Shown here one piece after another: positions 43,208 to 57,200 of a DNA stretch of 64,000 nt (position 1 is the first letter of the stretch; each line of letters opens with the position of its first letter). This DNA is from Limanda limanda (lineage: Eukaryota > Chordata > Actinopteri > Pleuronectiformes > Pleuronectidae), in assembly GCF_963576545.1 (NCBI RefSeq), contig NC_083639.1:18667118-18731117 (forward strand). The letters run 5' to 3'. The notes beneath the pieces are model-generated. The model had not been told where the DNA came from. It was given only the letters and a program-made list of their open reading frames with translations, and made no database searches. The translations under genes and the position numbers were made by a program.

Positions 43208-44030
43208 TAAGCTGCTTTCAGACATGCATCAAACTCTGAAAAAAGAGAGTTTTTCACACATGCACCTCTAGAGAAGGTGCATGTGTGAACGCAAAAGTAT
43301 GAGCGAGGGGCTCCGTAGTTTCTGCAGACTTTATCTGTCCATAGAAAGTCAGGAGAATCCGATGTGAGGATACAGTGGGGGATCGAAGACGCCTCTAACG
43401 TGGGAGAGACGCACTGTTTTCCCTTTTTAAAAAAAAATACACTTAACATCAGTAGTACCATAATTTACAGGCTATGTTAGTGTAATGCACAACTTGGGTA
43501 TTGTTTCATTTATTTATCTTTAAATCTGTATTTATATTTAGTTTCAGTACTCACGCTCGGTTACTTTTGATCCCTTATTCTACTTCTCACACCTATTTGC
43601 ATTCATCTTATACTTAAATGATCTGTTTTACAATTTACAGTAACAGCTTTTCGTCATTCTGGTGGCTAGACTCTCATTTCACTGCAGATTCTGTGTATTT
43701 ATTCTTGATTCTTTTTAATATTCTTATGTTCTTGTGTTTAACTGTTTTGTTTGCAACTGGAATGCCGAAATTTCCCTCTGGATCAATATCTATTATCCTT
43801 CTATCCATGTCATCTCCGCAGCAGAGTTAATATGTTACTTCCTGCCTCTCCCTGCTGCACCCGGCTGCTCCACCTCTTGCCTGAATAATGTGAAGGATTT
43901 GATGCTGTCGTGAACACGCCTGTGTCAGAACCTCCCGCTCTATTGCAAATGTGTGAAAGGCAGACTGCGGCTAAACTCCATAACTAATTCTCCGGATTTT
44001 ACCCGCAGATCAAGTCTGAAAACAGCTTTA
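43208..44030. mobile_element. MITE-like element with inverted ends and a nested insertion
   Basis: The left end TAAGCTGCTTTCAGACATG and right end AAGTCTGAAAACAGCTTTA are inverted matches. The middle (about 43430-43830) contains a LINE/SINE-tail-like phrase, GAAATTTCCCTCTGGATCAA, suggesting a second insertion. Confidence 0.55.
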
Positions 44031-45160
44031 CATGGATGCCCACAATAATTGGTGGAGCAATGTGGTATGGCTCAGGAAAAAAAACATTTGATTTCAGTGG
44101 GGATGTGGATTAGATCCTTCTTTATCATTGTCTTTTGATTCTTAGCTTGCTTATATGCTAAATTCTTTATAAATACAGTTATATATACAATATTGAATAT
44201 ATGATACTGCTTTCCCATATCAGCAAAGAAGACTAGACTTTGTCTTGGCGAGCTCACCCAAGCATAGACGATGAAAATACACATGCACACAAAATGTATC
44301 ATAGTGTATATACACATATATAAAATCTGAGCCCTTAAGAATTAACAAATAACAGTGAATATCAGCATTAGCAACCCATAAAGAGCAAGAGCATTTGTGG
44401 GCCATAACTCCCAGTTAAAAATATCCAGCCATACCAACTGGCACCCCAGTTATTCCAAGCATTCCATTCCACTGGCCCGTCATGTGTCCAATATTAAATC
44501 AAAACTCCCCCCAAACGAATTCTGATGCTTTGTCTGTCTACAGACTGTAGAGACCTTTGCTATATTTCCATTGCATAAATTGATATGGGCCTGATTTATC
44601 ATTGTGCATATGCTGTTGTCTTCTCAACATCCTCTGTGTTTTTATAACACGTTAACTTGCCAACACAAACACAAATCCCAAACACAAATTCTCTGTATAA
44701 GTGACGTGGCTAAACTTACATAAAATGTATTATTGGAATAATAACACAATTTACTGTTTATCTTGCCAAAACTATTCTAGCAACCATGTTCCATACCTAT
44801 TAGTTTGGCAGACTGCATCCTTCACACCTAACAGGATGTGACAAAGGTTGTTTATTAAATAAATCACATACAGGGCTGTTCAAACCACTGTAATGGAAGG
44901 ACAAGGTAGAAATATAATAATCAAAACAACAGTTTGGATTATTTCCCAAAAATAATAGAACATAAATATGTAATCACAGTCCAGTATGGCAGGATTGACA
45001 TGCTTTACTCAATAAACATTTTACAAAATGATAAAAGGAGCAGGCAACATATTTCACAAATCACTTCATCGAATTGCATTAAATACTCAGGTACTAATCA
45101 TCAGTTTTCTGGAATTTGTATTCTTATTTGGTAAACATTTCCTCTTATTGAGGGGGGCTG
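44031..45160. other. Spacer upstream of MT-Ox
   Basis: AT-rich. No exon or repeat recognised. Confidence 0.4.
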
Positions 45161-45253
45161 GGGGGACCTTAGGTCATGAATCTGGCCCCCAGATACTTAG
45201 AGCCGCCTCTGCTGCAGAGTGCCGTAGATCAGTGCTCGCTCACCCGACGCGGA

Positions 45254-45494
45254 CACGTGCTGTCACTTCTCAAACCACAAACTCTGAGTCCTGCACACAG
45301 TCTATGTTCCTGCACCGCTGCTGAGACCGAACAACAACCCGGTGACTGGTGCTTGTCCTGAGGCTCCTCGCAGCTGCTGGAGGTCGTCCCGCCCATAAAC
45401 ATGTCGGCACGCAAAGGTAAGACTGTTGTTTCATATACAAGTGTGAGAGATACACTTCAGTGGAGCCTCGTTCATCAGACTCCACTGACACGTG
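45254..45494. promoter_or_regulatory. Two CACGTG E-boxes flanking MT-Ox exon 1
   Basis: CACGTG occurs at 45254-45259, about 140 bp before the start codon, and at 45489-45494 in intron 1. This is the core site of MITF/TFE/USF factors. The 45160-45420 segment is GC-richer than its surroundings and is the probable MT-Ox promoter and 5' UTR. I see no TATA box. Confidence 0.4.
45401..45416 (+). CDS. mt-ox: MT-Ox exon 1 (five-codon start exon)
   Basis: ATGTCGGCACGCAAAG precedes the donor gtaaga and encodes MSARK plus one base. Joining to 48497 (TC CCT GAC...) gives [18 protein letters not shown] in frame. The single-base phase requirement supports this start, though it is the least certain exon of the gene. 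Confidence 0.75.
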
Positions 45495-48400
45495 TTGACT
45501 GGTAGTAGAAAACGTTTTTAATAGAGCGAAAAAATATAACAAAATACAAAGGACATACAGTATTTTAAGGTATTTTAGTACCTTAAAATATGTTATATAT
45601 TGTTATATAAACTGAAATACCAAAACAAACATGTAAACGTTCTATTCAAACTCCTTCTAAAGTTAAAGTATTAACCACTAAATGCCCTGGAAGTTCTGTA
45701 TGTATAGTAAAAGTGATCCTTCTGATTTAGATGCATTAAATATGTATTTTTAAATTTTTGATTTGATTTAAATACTGTGTTTTTAGTTTCTGCTGAATCT
45801 TAATGACCTGATTTACATATTGTTGTTGTTTTTTACTGGTTCCCAACCTAATGATCACCCCCCCCCCCCCCCCCCCCCCCCCGCAGATCAGAAGGTAAAT
45901 CTAAGGGGACATGAGATGATGAAATACAAATTAAAAAAAAGTTGTTTCAATTAATTTATTTTATCTTTCCTCTGAAATGTGTAGTCTGTAGTTTAATATG
46001 TAGCTTTGGGGCCTCAACAAGTTATTTAGATGAAGCCACATGAGCACTGAACTTACACTGCTTTTATTGTAAGAGGTCACATGTCAAACATACTGAGAGC
46101 CCTTGGTTAACTCTTTAACAATAAGATCACCTTAATACAGGAAGGACGCTGGTGTCATCACATTTGGAAGTGTGTATTCCACTGGTTGAACCATGAACCT
46201 TCTTTCTGTGCAAATAGCAAACGTGAACTATGGCATGATTCTGGATGACAGAATAGACACTGCTTATAAACATTAAACATTTGACCATGCTTCAGACAAT
46301 GATACACCACACATGTATCTTGAATCTGAATCTACTAGGGAACTATAGTAACTATAGTTGTCAAATACATGTGGTGGAGTAAAAAGTACAACATTTACTT
46401 CTCAAGTGTGATGGAGTACCTCAAATCTCTACTAAAGGAATATAGTTTAATGTTTAATTATTTTAATGAATCTGTAAATGATCAATATTGGGTCAATTAC
46501 AAATTAAGCCTCTAAAATGTCATTTTTAAAAAGTCCCTCTTGTCCAGGTATTCAGTATCTCAAGCACCCAAATGTAAATTTAAAGATGGATAAACATCAA
46601 CACAAAAAATAATCCATTCAGTACAATAAATATTTATATTACAACAATAAGTTCACTTAAACCTATTATTCAATGTTTCAAAATAATATTTTTCCTGGTT
46701 GAGCCACCTGACTCACTTTTTATTTTTGATTAAGTAGAGGAAATAACAACTTAGTCCCAGTTTATTCAATTTTTTTGTATAGTTTTATCTCTTTCCTTTT
46801 CCTGTTGTAATAATACATGGAAATATTTGGCTTTTTGGAATGTTGGAGAGACAAAGCAAGCAACTTTAAGACATAACATTTTTGTGATCTGTTTTTTTCA
46901 TTAAACAAACAATCCACCAAGGACCAACAGGGGGGCATTTAAATTCACTAGATCTGGATTTTCTGGGACCTGCACCAAATTGCAAACACTCAGAAATATC
47001 AGTTCCTTGAACATATCAGATTTTTTTCATCAAGATCCTTGAATTATTCTCAGAGAAAGACTTACTATATAATTTTTTTTTCCGGGATCCACCTCCTCTT
47101 CCGTATCCACACCACAATTTACTGGGTTCTTCCCTGACCCACACTGCCACATACTACCAGTTATCATGCTAATCCGCCAGTAGTTTTGTGTAATCCTGCT
47201 AACGACCACAAATACATAGACATAAACACAACCTCCTTGGTGCAGGTAAGGACTGAGACTCAAGGTCTCCTTGTGATGGGATCACACCAGCAGTGACATC
47301 TATCAACATGTTGATGTTCTGACCCATTAGTGCTCAGCAAGAATTACTACATGACCACTCAGTAAATTCATCATGAGATGGAATACAGCCATTTTCGAAC
47401 TGGGCCTTTATTTTGATCTCAAACACACCCATGTAAAGTTTCCTGACTGTGTCTTGCACACTGTTGCAATGACAAAGGCTGTTCAAAAACAGACAGACAG
47501 AAACTGTATTTAAACCTTTGCCAAAGCATCTCCTCATTTTACCTGGAGAAGGCATCGATAGTAGAGAGAGCATCGGACTACTTTAAAGGGAAATTGTGTT
47601 ATCTCGTGATGAAAACATCTTCTTGAGACCCAAGTGTCTTACAAAGATTCACCAACAGGTGCATAACATGTGGAGAATACACACGAGCAACACATACACT
47701 GTGTCAACAGTTACTCAATTCTGATTCTTCCTTGCTCCTGTGCAAAACTCACAATATACACACATATAAATATCATTCACAGGACCACAGCACTTATCTA
47801 TACCACCGTGATATCACCCATCGGTTTGTGACCTGCTGTTTTGAAGCCTTGGGTTTGACATTTTGGCTGACACCATCTTGGTTTTCTACCAATCAGAGAT
47901 TATAAGTGTCTGTGAATCACACTGTGTCCACAGCTCAATGCCTGCCCTGATGTATTGTCCATTTGACTCTGGACCATAATTTATAAAATGAACATGAAGA
48001 CGATTTTGAAGAAGATCGATTTGAGACCTGTTCTATGTAGCCTACCAGAAACGTAGGGTCATTTTAATCCAATTCTACAGAAACAGACTTCTTTTGACAA
48101 GCAGCAGAGTCGCCCTCTGCTGGTCATTGAAGAAAATACACGTTTTTAAATTCAGTCTATGATCCATACACGTGTGAAGATTGGATTAAGCACCAAACCC
48201 CAACAATAAATCACCTTCACCTAAGTCACAATATATTTTTGATACTGTGCTTCCGTATGTCCTCTCACACAGACTTTATATCTCATGAAGGGCACCACTA
48301 TCACATCTGTGTGACCTTCTGTCTACAGCAACTGCTGCTGGGGACGGCGCCTGCTTTACCTCTATCAGTGTCTTCACAGCTGTCTTTGAGACTGACAATG

Positions 48401-51117
48401 AACTATTGTTTTCAAGCTTAAATTACAGACAGACCTGAGGAGGGAGAAATTCCTTCACAATGACTGAACTCAAGTGACTTTGGGTTGTTTCCACAGTCCC
48501 TGACACCCCGGTGGAGGTCCTTGTGGATCTGCTCACAAAGGCCAGTGAGATAGCTGCATCAACCAGTAATGTCCCTGAAGAGCTGACACGTCACTTGCAG
48601 AAGGCTCTGGACATCGCCAGCGGTCTGGATGACTACCTGGAGAAAATGACCACACAGGAGAGTCAACCTCTGGCCGAGCTGTTTAAGTATGTCCTACTGT
48701 GAATACACAATTATCCAAAGATTAAGATAAGATTAATAATGTTAACACCATAATACCATTATCATGTGTAGGGAAACAGTATCTCATGACTGGGATCAAG
48801 TGCACAAGGAGGGTAAAACCAAGTTCCGGCTTCCCAAAGAGTGCATCACTGGACATGTGGAAGGTTGGACATTTGTTACTCAGTGCTACTATATTCACTG
48901 ATTTACCATTTAGTGATAATGTTTTCTCGGGTGTGTTTTGGTGACAGGTCAGACCCTGAAGATGCTTATTCACATGAGTCAAGCCAAGAAGGTGCTGGAG
49001 ATTGGGATGTTCACAGGCTACGGAGCCTTGTCCATGGCCGAGGGGCTTCCTGACGACGGCCACTTAGTCGCTTGCGAGTTAGAGCCGTACCTGAAGGAGT
49101 TTGCTCTGCCCTTTTTTGACAAGTCCCCACATGGCAAGAAAATTACTGTCAAAACTGGATCTGCCATGGAGACTCTACAGGTGAGAGACAATAAGCCAAA
49201 GAACCACGGAAGGAGAGTCAGAGAGTATTTTACAGATTTAAAGAGATCCTAAAGACCAGGGCTGATTAAAATATAGAGAGGTTCAGATAAAGAAAATCTC
49301 CTGGGGTACAGGATGTATTGAGTTTAGCACTGTGTTGCCTCACTGTGTTGCCTGTGTTGCCTCACAGCATAAAGGTTTACAGTTTGAATCCCCGTCTTTC
49401 TGTATGGACTTCGCATTTTCTCCCTGTGACTGGGTTTTCTCCAGATGCTCTGGCTTTTTTCCCACAGTCCAAAGACATAGAGACTGGGGTTAGATACCCC
49501 GCCTCTCACCCAATGTCAACTGGGATTGGCTCCAGCTCCCCCTATGACCCTCAAAGGATAAGTGGTATGGATGGATGGATGAGTCGATAACTATCAAAGC
49601 AAAGAAAGAATAAATCAATATTATTTAAATAATATCTTTCGCAGTTTTCACACTGAACTTTAGAGATTTTGGTATTTAGTATAGTATATGCAAGTATTCT
49701 AATAAAATGTTTCAATCTTTATTGTAGATTGTAAAAAATTAAAGCTGTATATCAATTTCCTACATACTGATAACTTTTCTTACTTTTCTATGACTCACTT
49801 ATCACAGTCTATTCTTCTTCCCATCATCTTCCGCTATGTGAATCTCACTCACCGACTCTGGTCGGTCGTCGTGGTCATCAGAATTCACAGATTTGATTGG
49901 CTGAGTGGCATCAGTGAGAGGATTTACAACAAATGCAGTTGTTCAGTGAATTTCCTGGGCGGCTGTATCAAGGCTAGAAAAACTGTGCCGTTCAATATAG
50001 AAACGCTCTGTTAAAAAGTGACAGTTCTCAATGATATATCGGTTATAGGTTGGACACGTCTGGGTTCAGATCAGACTGTGGTGCGACTTTTAGTGACCTC
50101 TTGTTTAGACAATAAAGATGACTCTTTTGCAAACTATTAACGCATTTACTATCGTAGCTACTGTACGATATGTCACAGTAGCCAATGGTTAGCACTGACT
50201 CTGTCTTAATTTGTAAAACTGTGGCGCACGTGGCAGGTTTTCTAAAAACCATCTGTCCCCTTCAGGAACTGGCAGCTGCGGGTGAGCAGTTTGACATGAT
50301 CTTCATTGATGCTGACAAGAATAATTACATCAACTACTACAACTTCATCCTGGACAGCAACCTGCTGAAACTACGAGGCGTCATATGTGTAGACAACACG
50401 CTGTTCAAAGCAAAGGTTTATCTTAAAGACTCCACCGACGCCAACGGACTGGCGCTTCGAGAATTCAACCAGTTCGTCTCGAGTGATCCACGTGTGGAAC
50501 AGGTTCAGTTTCAAACCTCTATATGAGAGTGTGTGTTTTACAGGTATTTCATATTTTTGCTAATGATGTCTGTCTTGTTTAAAGGTCATCATCCCCCTCA
50601 GAGACGGCATCAGTATTATCCGTCGGGTGTCTGTTGCTTCTGAATGCTCAAGGACACAGGTGCAGTTTAACCCCGATGTTATAGAATCACACAGCTCACA
50701 CATAACACTTTTTACAATAGCATCTTTCTCACTTGTCATGTCCTCTCTGGTTCTTAGCGTAAAATAACGGATGACGAGGTTTTCCGTGGGGTCAAGGGGC
50801 AGCCCATCCTCGACCGGATGCGTCTCGATGGACAGGTGGCCTACGTGACAGGAGCTGGTCAGGGGATAGGCCGAGCATTTGCTCACGCCCTTGGGGAGGC
50901 TGGTGCGAAGGTGGCTGTAGTGGACATGGACAAAGTTAAAGCTGAGACTGTGGCCGAAGAGCTCTCCCTGAAAGGTAAGGCATGCAAACACAACAAACAT
51001 TACATTGCCATGTTGTGTGCCAGCCAGCAGGTTTAAGCCAAAAATCATTTTCAAGCCCTCAGCTTGTACAAATGTATGATAAAATTGTTTATCATACATT
51101 AAAAATTATTGTAAAGT

Positions 51118-51148
<31 letters not shown>

Positions 51149-51782
51149 CTTTATTATTTTTATTATTATACCTTTCCTCTGGGTGTTTGCACTTTTGTAC
51201 CAAATGTCATTCACAGTTTTTCTTCATGTCCAGCAGATGGCAGCATAGTAAAGGATAAGATATTTTCTACCTGATCAAACTTGTTCCATACACTTTTCTC
51301 TTATCGTTCGGATTATCTCTCCACTTTTCCTTTACAGAATTAGATTTCATATACATTAGAAATAAATGGGAAAAACTTATACCTGTGATATTGTTTAAAC
51401 AGTTTTTCATCTTGTGTGTTTTATTCGTTGTAAATCAAGTTTATCAAAACTAAACTTCTAAAATGCCCTTAGATGGAAGTTACGCATTACTAAAGCAACA
51501 ATGTGTACAAAGTATTTTAACAGACGTCCCTGTTTTGTGATACAGGTATCCATGCCATTTCAATCACGGCTGACATAAGCAAATCAGATGACGTCCAGAG
51601 GATGATTGACATCATCGTCTCCAAATGGGGAGTGATCCACATCGGCTGTAACAACGCCGGCATCAACATGAACTCAGCCAGTGAAGACACCAGTTTGGAG
51701 GAGTGGGACCAAACCTTTAACGTCAACCTGAGGGGGACGTTCATGTGCTGTCAGGTGTGTGTCACTGAACGTAAAACACACT

Positions 51783-51834
<52 letters not shown>

Positions 51835-54119
51835 CACAGTTTATTCTTCACCTTATTGCAGTAGTGTGATGTGAAATTTAGAGACATCCTGGAAAATACA
51901 CAAATGAATGTAGATTTATGTATTAAATTAATCAAAGTTAAAGCTTCATTTATTAAACATTAATTTTTATATCACTTTAACTCCTAAATATGTTCATAAG
52001 AAATGTTTCGTAGAGAGGATTTTATTTTCCATGTGGAAAATCAGACAATTAAAATATATTGTTAATAAAATCTTCTTGGTTTCATTCAATTCTGCATCAA
52101 TGCTGGATGCCACAGTTCACTAGAGGATGAGATACTCAGCCACCATCCTGTGTGGATTAGTTTAATCTGAAGGTTTTCTTTGTTCATCTTTGGGAAACTG
52201 AGTGATCAGACACGACTGTGTTGAAAACGGCAGAAGAAGAACAGAGACAGCATTAGGTATTTCTGTTTTTATGGATCATACCAGATTTGAAATGGGTTTA
52301 ACATATATATATTTTAAAGAACGAGAATACAATTTTCTACTATGGGACCAGGAGTATATGTTTTTGTCAGACATCTATTTTGTCCTATGATCTCTGAAGC
52401 GTCTCTGTTTGCAGATTCTTCAGATTTACCGATGGCTTTTTCTTATAATGGCTTTAGAAGTGGGGGAATTTGTCGTCCCAATAATTGAACACTCAATCAT
52501 AATTTATCTGAAATACTTAAAAGCATCAAATAGAATATCGACTGGATGCACTGTGTAGCAGGTACAAATGATCAAATGCAACAGAGCGACAGGGATAAAA
52601 CCAAGATTCTCTTCTCATAACATAATATTTAAGAAATATATTCTTTGTAAATATTTAAACAAATTCAATTTAAGAATAAAATATGATGAAAGAACTAAAA
52701 TGATTCTTGATGTTCCTTCAGTAGTCTATCTCTTTGTCTGACCTAATTATTAATGGTCCGACCAGCTGCTCTGTAGCAACTAAATTTAGTTCCACATTAT
52801 CTAGTCGCTGTCAGTCATTTATTTCCATACATGTGTGAGATGCTCCACCACAGCTTTAAAAGCCACTCGCGTTTAACCACCATCTCTGAGTATGAACTGC
52901 ATGTTTTTGTGTTGATCTATACTCGGGCCTTCTGTAGCATATCTGCGCCATAATGAGGTGTTTAATGTGTCTCTTTTCCCCCTGAATCCTTGCTTTAGGC
53001 GGCAGGTCGAGTGATGTTGAAGCAAGGATACGGCAAGATTATCAACACAGCCTCCATGGCCAGTCTAATAGGTGAGTGATGATTCTATTCCCCCTCACTC
53101 TCTCTGGAGCCCCTCCATGTCTGCTTTTAATCTCTCCATTTGGCGTGGAGAGTTAGGCTGAGAGGAGGAGGGGGAGGAGGTGCAGAGTTAAATACTGTTT
53201 TGCTGTGCAGCTATGTGCGGGAGTGCACGTCGCATTAAGTAGTTTTTATCAGCAGACATGAAGTCATCATATCTGACTTACGATCGTTATACGGTTGCAG
53301 AGTTGAAATAAGAAAACATCAGCCTCGTGTACGTCTTGCAGTTTTCATGTTTTAGAGAAAACTTAAGGTGAACCTGCACAATTAAAACAGGATTATGGAG
53401 ATTTACTTTTTTTTTCTTTTCTTTTACCCCAGTTACACTGTTGTAAAGAGATGCATCCACCCCTGCATACAATAAGCATAGCAGGAAATACATAGTGTTG
53501 TGATTGCGTCTCGCTGAGGCGCTTTTGCATCATAATAAACATCCCCTCTCTGCGGAGCTGTCTGGAGGATGTGGAAGGCAACCTGAGGTCCAACTTGGGA
53601 AAGGGGGGGGGGGGGCGGGGTTCCTGTGCAGTGGCAGAACCTCAGCCTGTGCCAGCAGCCGTGTGTTTGAACAGCGGAAGAAACTTTTAGAGTTTAGAGT
53701 GAGCCCAGTAAAAGCCTTGTAATTCGCAGCGCCGGCGTAAACAGCGTAGCATTCCTCCTCCAACAGGTTCCTCCGGAGGAACAGCAACACTTCATCAGCA
53801 GTATAGTCAAATCGCCAGTAAACCGCTGTGCCATATGGGCCCCAGTCCCGACTGCAGGGGCAATCTGTAAAACAGGAGCATGCTGGTAAATAGAGGCCGG
53901 CGTAAAAAAAATGATCAATTACTCACATTACGTGCAGTCCTTCAGGAATTTACTTTATTGGTCTGGACATCTGTTGTAATATTGTCATAATGTGTAATCA
54001 GATGGGACCTGTTCTAGCCAAGTGGAAGCCCAAAAAGCAGCCGTAAATGCCCAATTAAAATGCACAATGACAGCTTTTTGTCCATCTGCTGAATAGAATA
54101 TGTGCTCACTAACACCCCT

Positions 54120-54216
<97 letters not shown>

Positions 54217-57200
54217 CGTCGACCATCAACCACCATTTTTCTTTTCTGAATAAAGGCCAGCAGCTCAAAGACACCAGGAAATATCCATGTCGATATGGTC
54301 ACACTCAGGGTTTTTTTTGGGGGGGGGGGCTGTGTGACCTTACTGAGAGATTTGTGACCCCCCCAACACACACACACACACACACACCTGCTGATCTGCA
54401 GCTGCTCGGTCGTGAACGTTAGAGCCACTATGGGAAAGGAGGGGCATCATTTGATCTCCTTATCTGCTCCGAAGAATTCAAAATGTAAAAGGCGTGCCTG
54501 ATAAAGAACGCGTATTTTCCTCCACTTGAAATGGGCAATAAGTAGCAGGGTGAATGTTAAAGAGGGCTTTGGAGAATGCCCTCCTTCTACCTCCTCTTCC
54601 CTTCTCTGGGGATTACTGCTCTTTAAGACGGGCGAGAAAACATCAATGCAGGTTTATTTAAAGGATGAAGGCATTTTCTGAATGGTATTTTGGGGCTGTA
54701 TCATCAGGTCTTGAGTGAGGATTAGTGCTGTTAGGCATTTTGAGCTGTGTTTCCTGTCCTGATAAGTCGGATTTCACCTTCAATCTGCGTGTAAGCCCTG
54801 GGCTCCGCTCCTCCTCGCCTGCTCCTCTGAGGTCCTAGCCTGCTCTTATCCAGCCCTGCCCAGCCCAACCTCACCTTCTCCCGCTATCTCTCCACTCTCG
54901 CTATACACAATCCCGCTCAACCACGTTCTCAGCCACGGAGCCTTTGTCCTAACGTCTACATCTTATTTCTTCCCCACCTTCTACCTCTGTCCTGGGCAGG
55001 GATGGTCCAGCCTTTTCCTCTCCCCAGGACCGCTTCTCTGCCTCCGTGCAGCTGGCGGTTATTTATCATCCCCGTCTCGCACTGAAGGCATTTGGCAGTC
55101 AGATCAGCAGGTGATGAGGTTAACTACTAAAGTTGTATGTAACTTGGAGCCTTCCTCACGATGATTAATCAACCGGTAGAAAATGAGCCCCTGTCCCGGC
55201 ATCCCATGCAGTGTGCAGCATCTGTGATGGTCAAGGCAAACAAATGGCTCCCTGCCTTTGTTGCTGAGGACAGAGCATAACTGGACATTATAAGCAATTA
55301 ATTTTACATGGCTTCATCTGCAGCGTCCCCCCCTCCCCCTCCAGCCAGCTAATGGAGGAGCTTTTATGTAGTGTCCACAAGAAAGTGCATGAGCTGTACT
55401 ATAAGATGTGTAGTGTGTGTGAGCACTCTTTGAGAAAGGAAGTGCTGTTGTTTTCTTTTTTTCCCAAATAGAAACACGACACAAACAGAACATTATAATT
55501 TATCTATTTCAATCTATTTACTGTCATTAGTTCAAAAATATGGGTTCTGTATAACATGAAATGCACCTCCCACACTGAGTTAGGTTATAATGCAGAAGGA
55601 AAGTAATGGTCGGGCAAGAGGCATCAGAGACGAATGGGTTGTGTCTTTTCTCAGAGCCACCGACTTCATCTGGTGACTTCCCAAATAATAAGAATCATCT
55701 ATCTATTAAAAACGAACTTAATACTTAGGCTTTCATCAAACCAAATTTGTGACCGTGTGTAATTATTCCACTTTATCTTATGTGATTTAGTTTACCTGCG
55801 GCTTTGTATTGTATCTAAGTGTTGCATTGTATGATTTGATTTGTATAATACATTTTAATCATGTGATATTTGCTTACTTTTACTGGCTGAAGGGTTTTAA
55901 TCATGTGTTTATTAGTTTGTTTTGATGGTGTGTATATAAAACACACTAATTATCCATTTAAATTCGTAATTATATAAGATAGTTAATTTTCATTTATGTC
56001 AGATATCCAAAAACTGGCTTGAACAACGGATGCAAATTAGTTTGTACAGCTAACTCTGCTTCATTTACAGTATGTTGTCTTTTTGATGTGCACTGTCCCT
56101 AGCAAATACATAAATGACAACATGAAGGAAAATATTTTAATCTATTACCTGCGAAATCAAGTCAAAGTACATGATGCAATAAATGTGATGTTAATGAATC
56201 TTTGTGTAACTGGTTTCTCTTTCCTCTGCCCTGCAGTCCCTCACCCTCAGAAGCAGCTCTCCTACAACACGTCCAAGGCCGGAGTGGTTAAACTGACTCA
56301 GACTCTGGGCACCGAATGGATCGACCGAGGAGTGCGTGTCAACTGCATCTCACCGTGAGTGCCGTCTATTCTTGGCCATCTCTTCACTTGCTTGCTCGCT
56401 CGCCCAGTGTTTGCGCTGAAACGCCCCGGTCCACCTTCGAGTGTGGCGAGGATTGGAGCTGCCAAAAACGAGTGGTGATTAGCGTGTTTGCTTTCATATG
56501 AAGAGCCCCCATTTGAGAGCGATGCACTAATTTAAGTCCTCAAACAATGCATCAGTGCTTAATTAGATGACGTCTTGAGGGATGAATCAACCAAACACTT
56601 GCTCTAATTGTTCTATTCAATTAGGGAATCAAATTTGCAACCTCACTCAAAGTGTTGCTGCCACAATGGAGCCTTGTTTGTATCTATTTGTCTGTGAAGC
56701 TGAGCAGCGGGAAGAAAAGAGGAGAACACAGGAAGGGTTGTGTGTGTGTGTAGGGGGAGTCAGTGTGTGTGTATGTGTGTGTTAAGTGGAGCATCCCTTA
56801 GCCCCAGCCATCCCTGAGCAAATCCATCCGGTAGCACCGGGCGAGCCGGGCCCAGCCACAGCCCCAGAACAAAGCCCTTGCACACGCTCAGCTTTATTTA
56901 TCGGCAGCTTGTTTGCTAATTTTAATTTGCAAAGAAGCAATTCTCTCTCCCCCTCGCTAACTGGCTGTCTCAATGGGCCGCTGATTTCTTTGAAGTGACA
57001 GTCGGTAAATATGCATAAAAAAGGGACACAATTAGCGCTCGCGAGGTTGACTGGAGCCCTATTCCGTTGGCAACTTTAGCCGCGGCGGTGATAAGCTGCA
57101 TTATCTAGAAAATTGGCTGAGGGAAAACAGTACCTCTGATTGCCAGGAAAGGTTCCAGATAACAGGGCGGCTGAAGAGAAATATAATTGAGGTGGAATAT

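Larger units (their letters stand above)
53072..56236. other. MT-Ox intron 9 with conserved non-coding-like blocks
   Basis: The longest intron of the gene except intron 1. Apart from simple repeats, 54,440-54,800 and 55,060-55,330 are non-repetitive, motif-dense and less AT-rich than the flanks, as seen for conserved enhancers. No coding exon seen. Confidence 0.35.

Noticed and set aside
45887..45894. Possible 8-nt micro-exon after the poly(C) tract (GCAG|ATCAGAAG|gtaaat) in MT-Ox intron 1
   Set aside because: Including it shifts the frame at exon 2, whereas direct joining of exon 1 to 48497 keeps the frame.
49318..49590. 90-codon frame in MT-Ox intron 4
   Set aside because: The sequence is an abundant fish dispersed repeat.
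50560..51099. 179-codon minus-strand frame
   Set aside because: It is antisense to MT-Ox exons 6 and 7, whose sense-strand coding is certain.
53985..54428. Open frames of Cys-Val or His-Thr repeats on both strands
   Set aside because: They are translations of the CA/GT microsatellite, not proteins.
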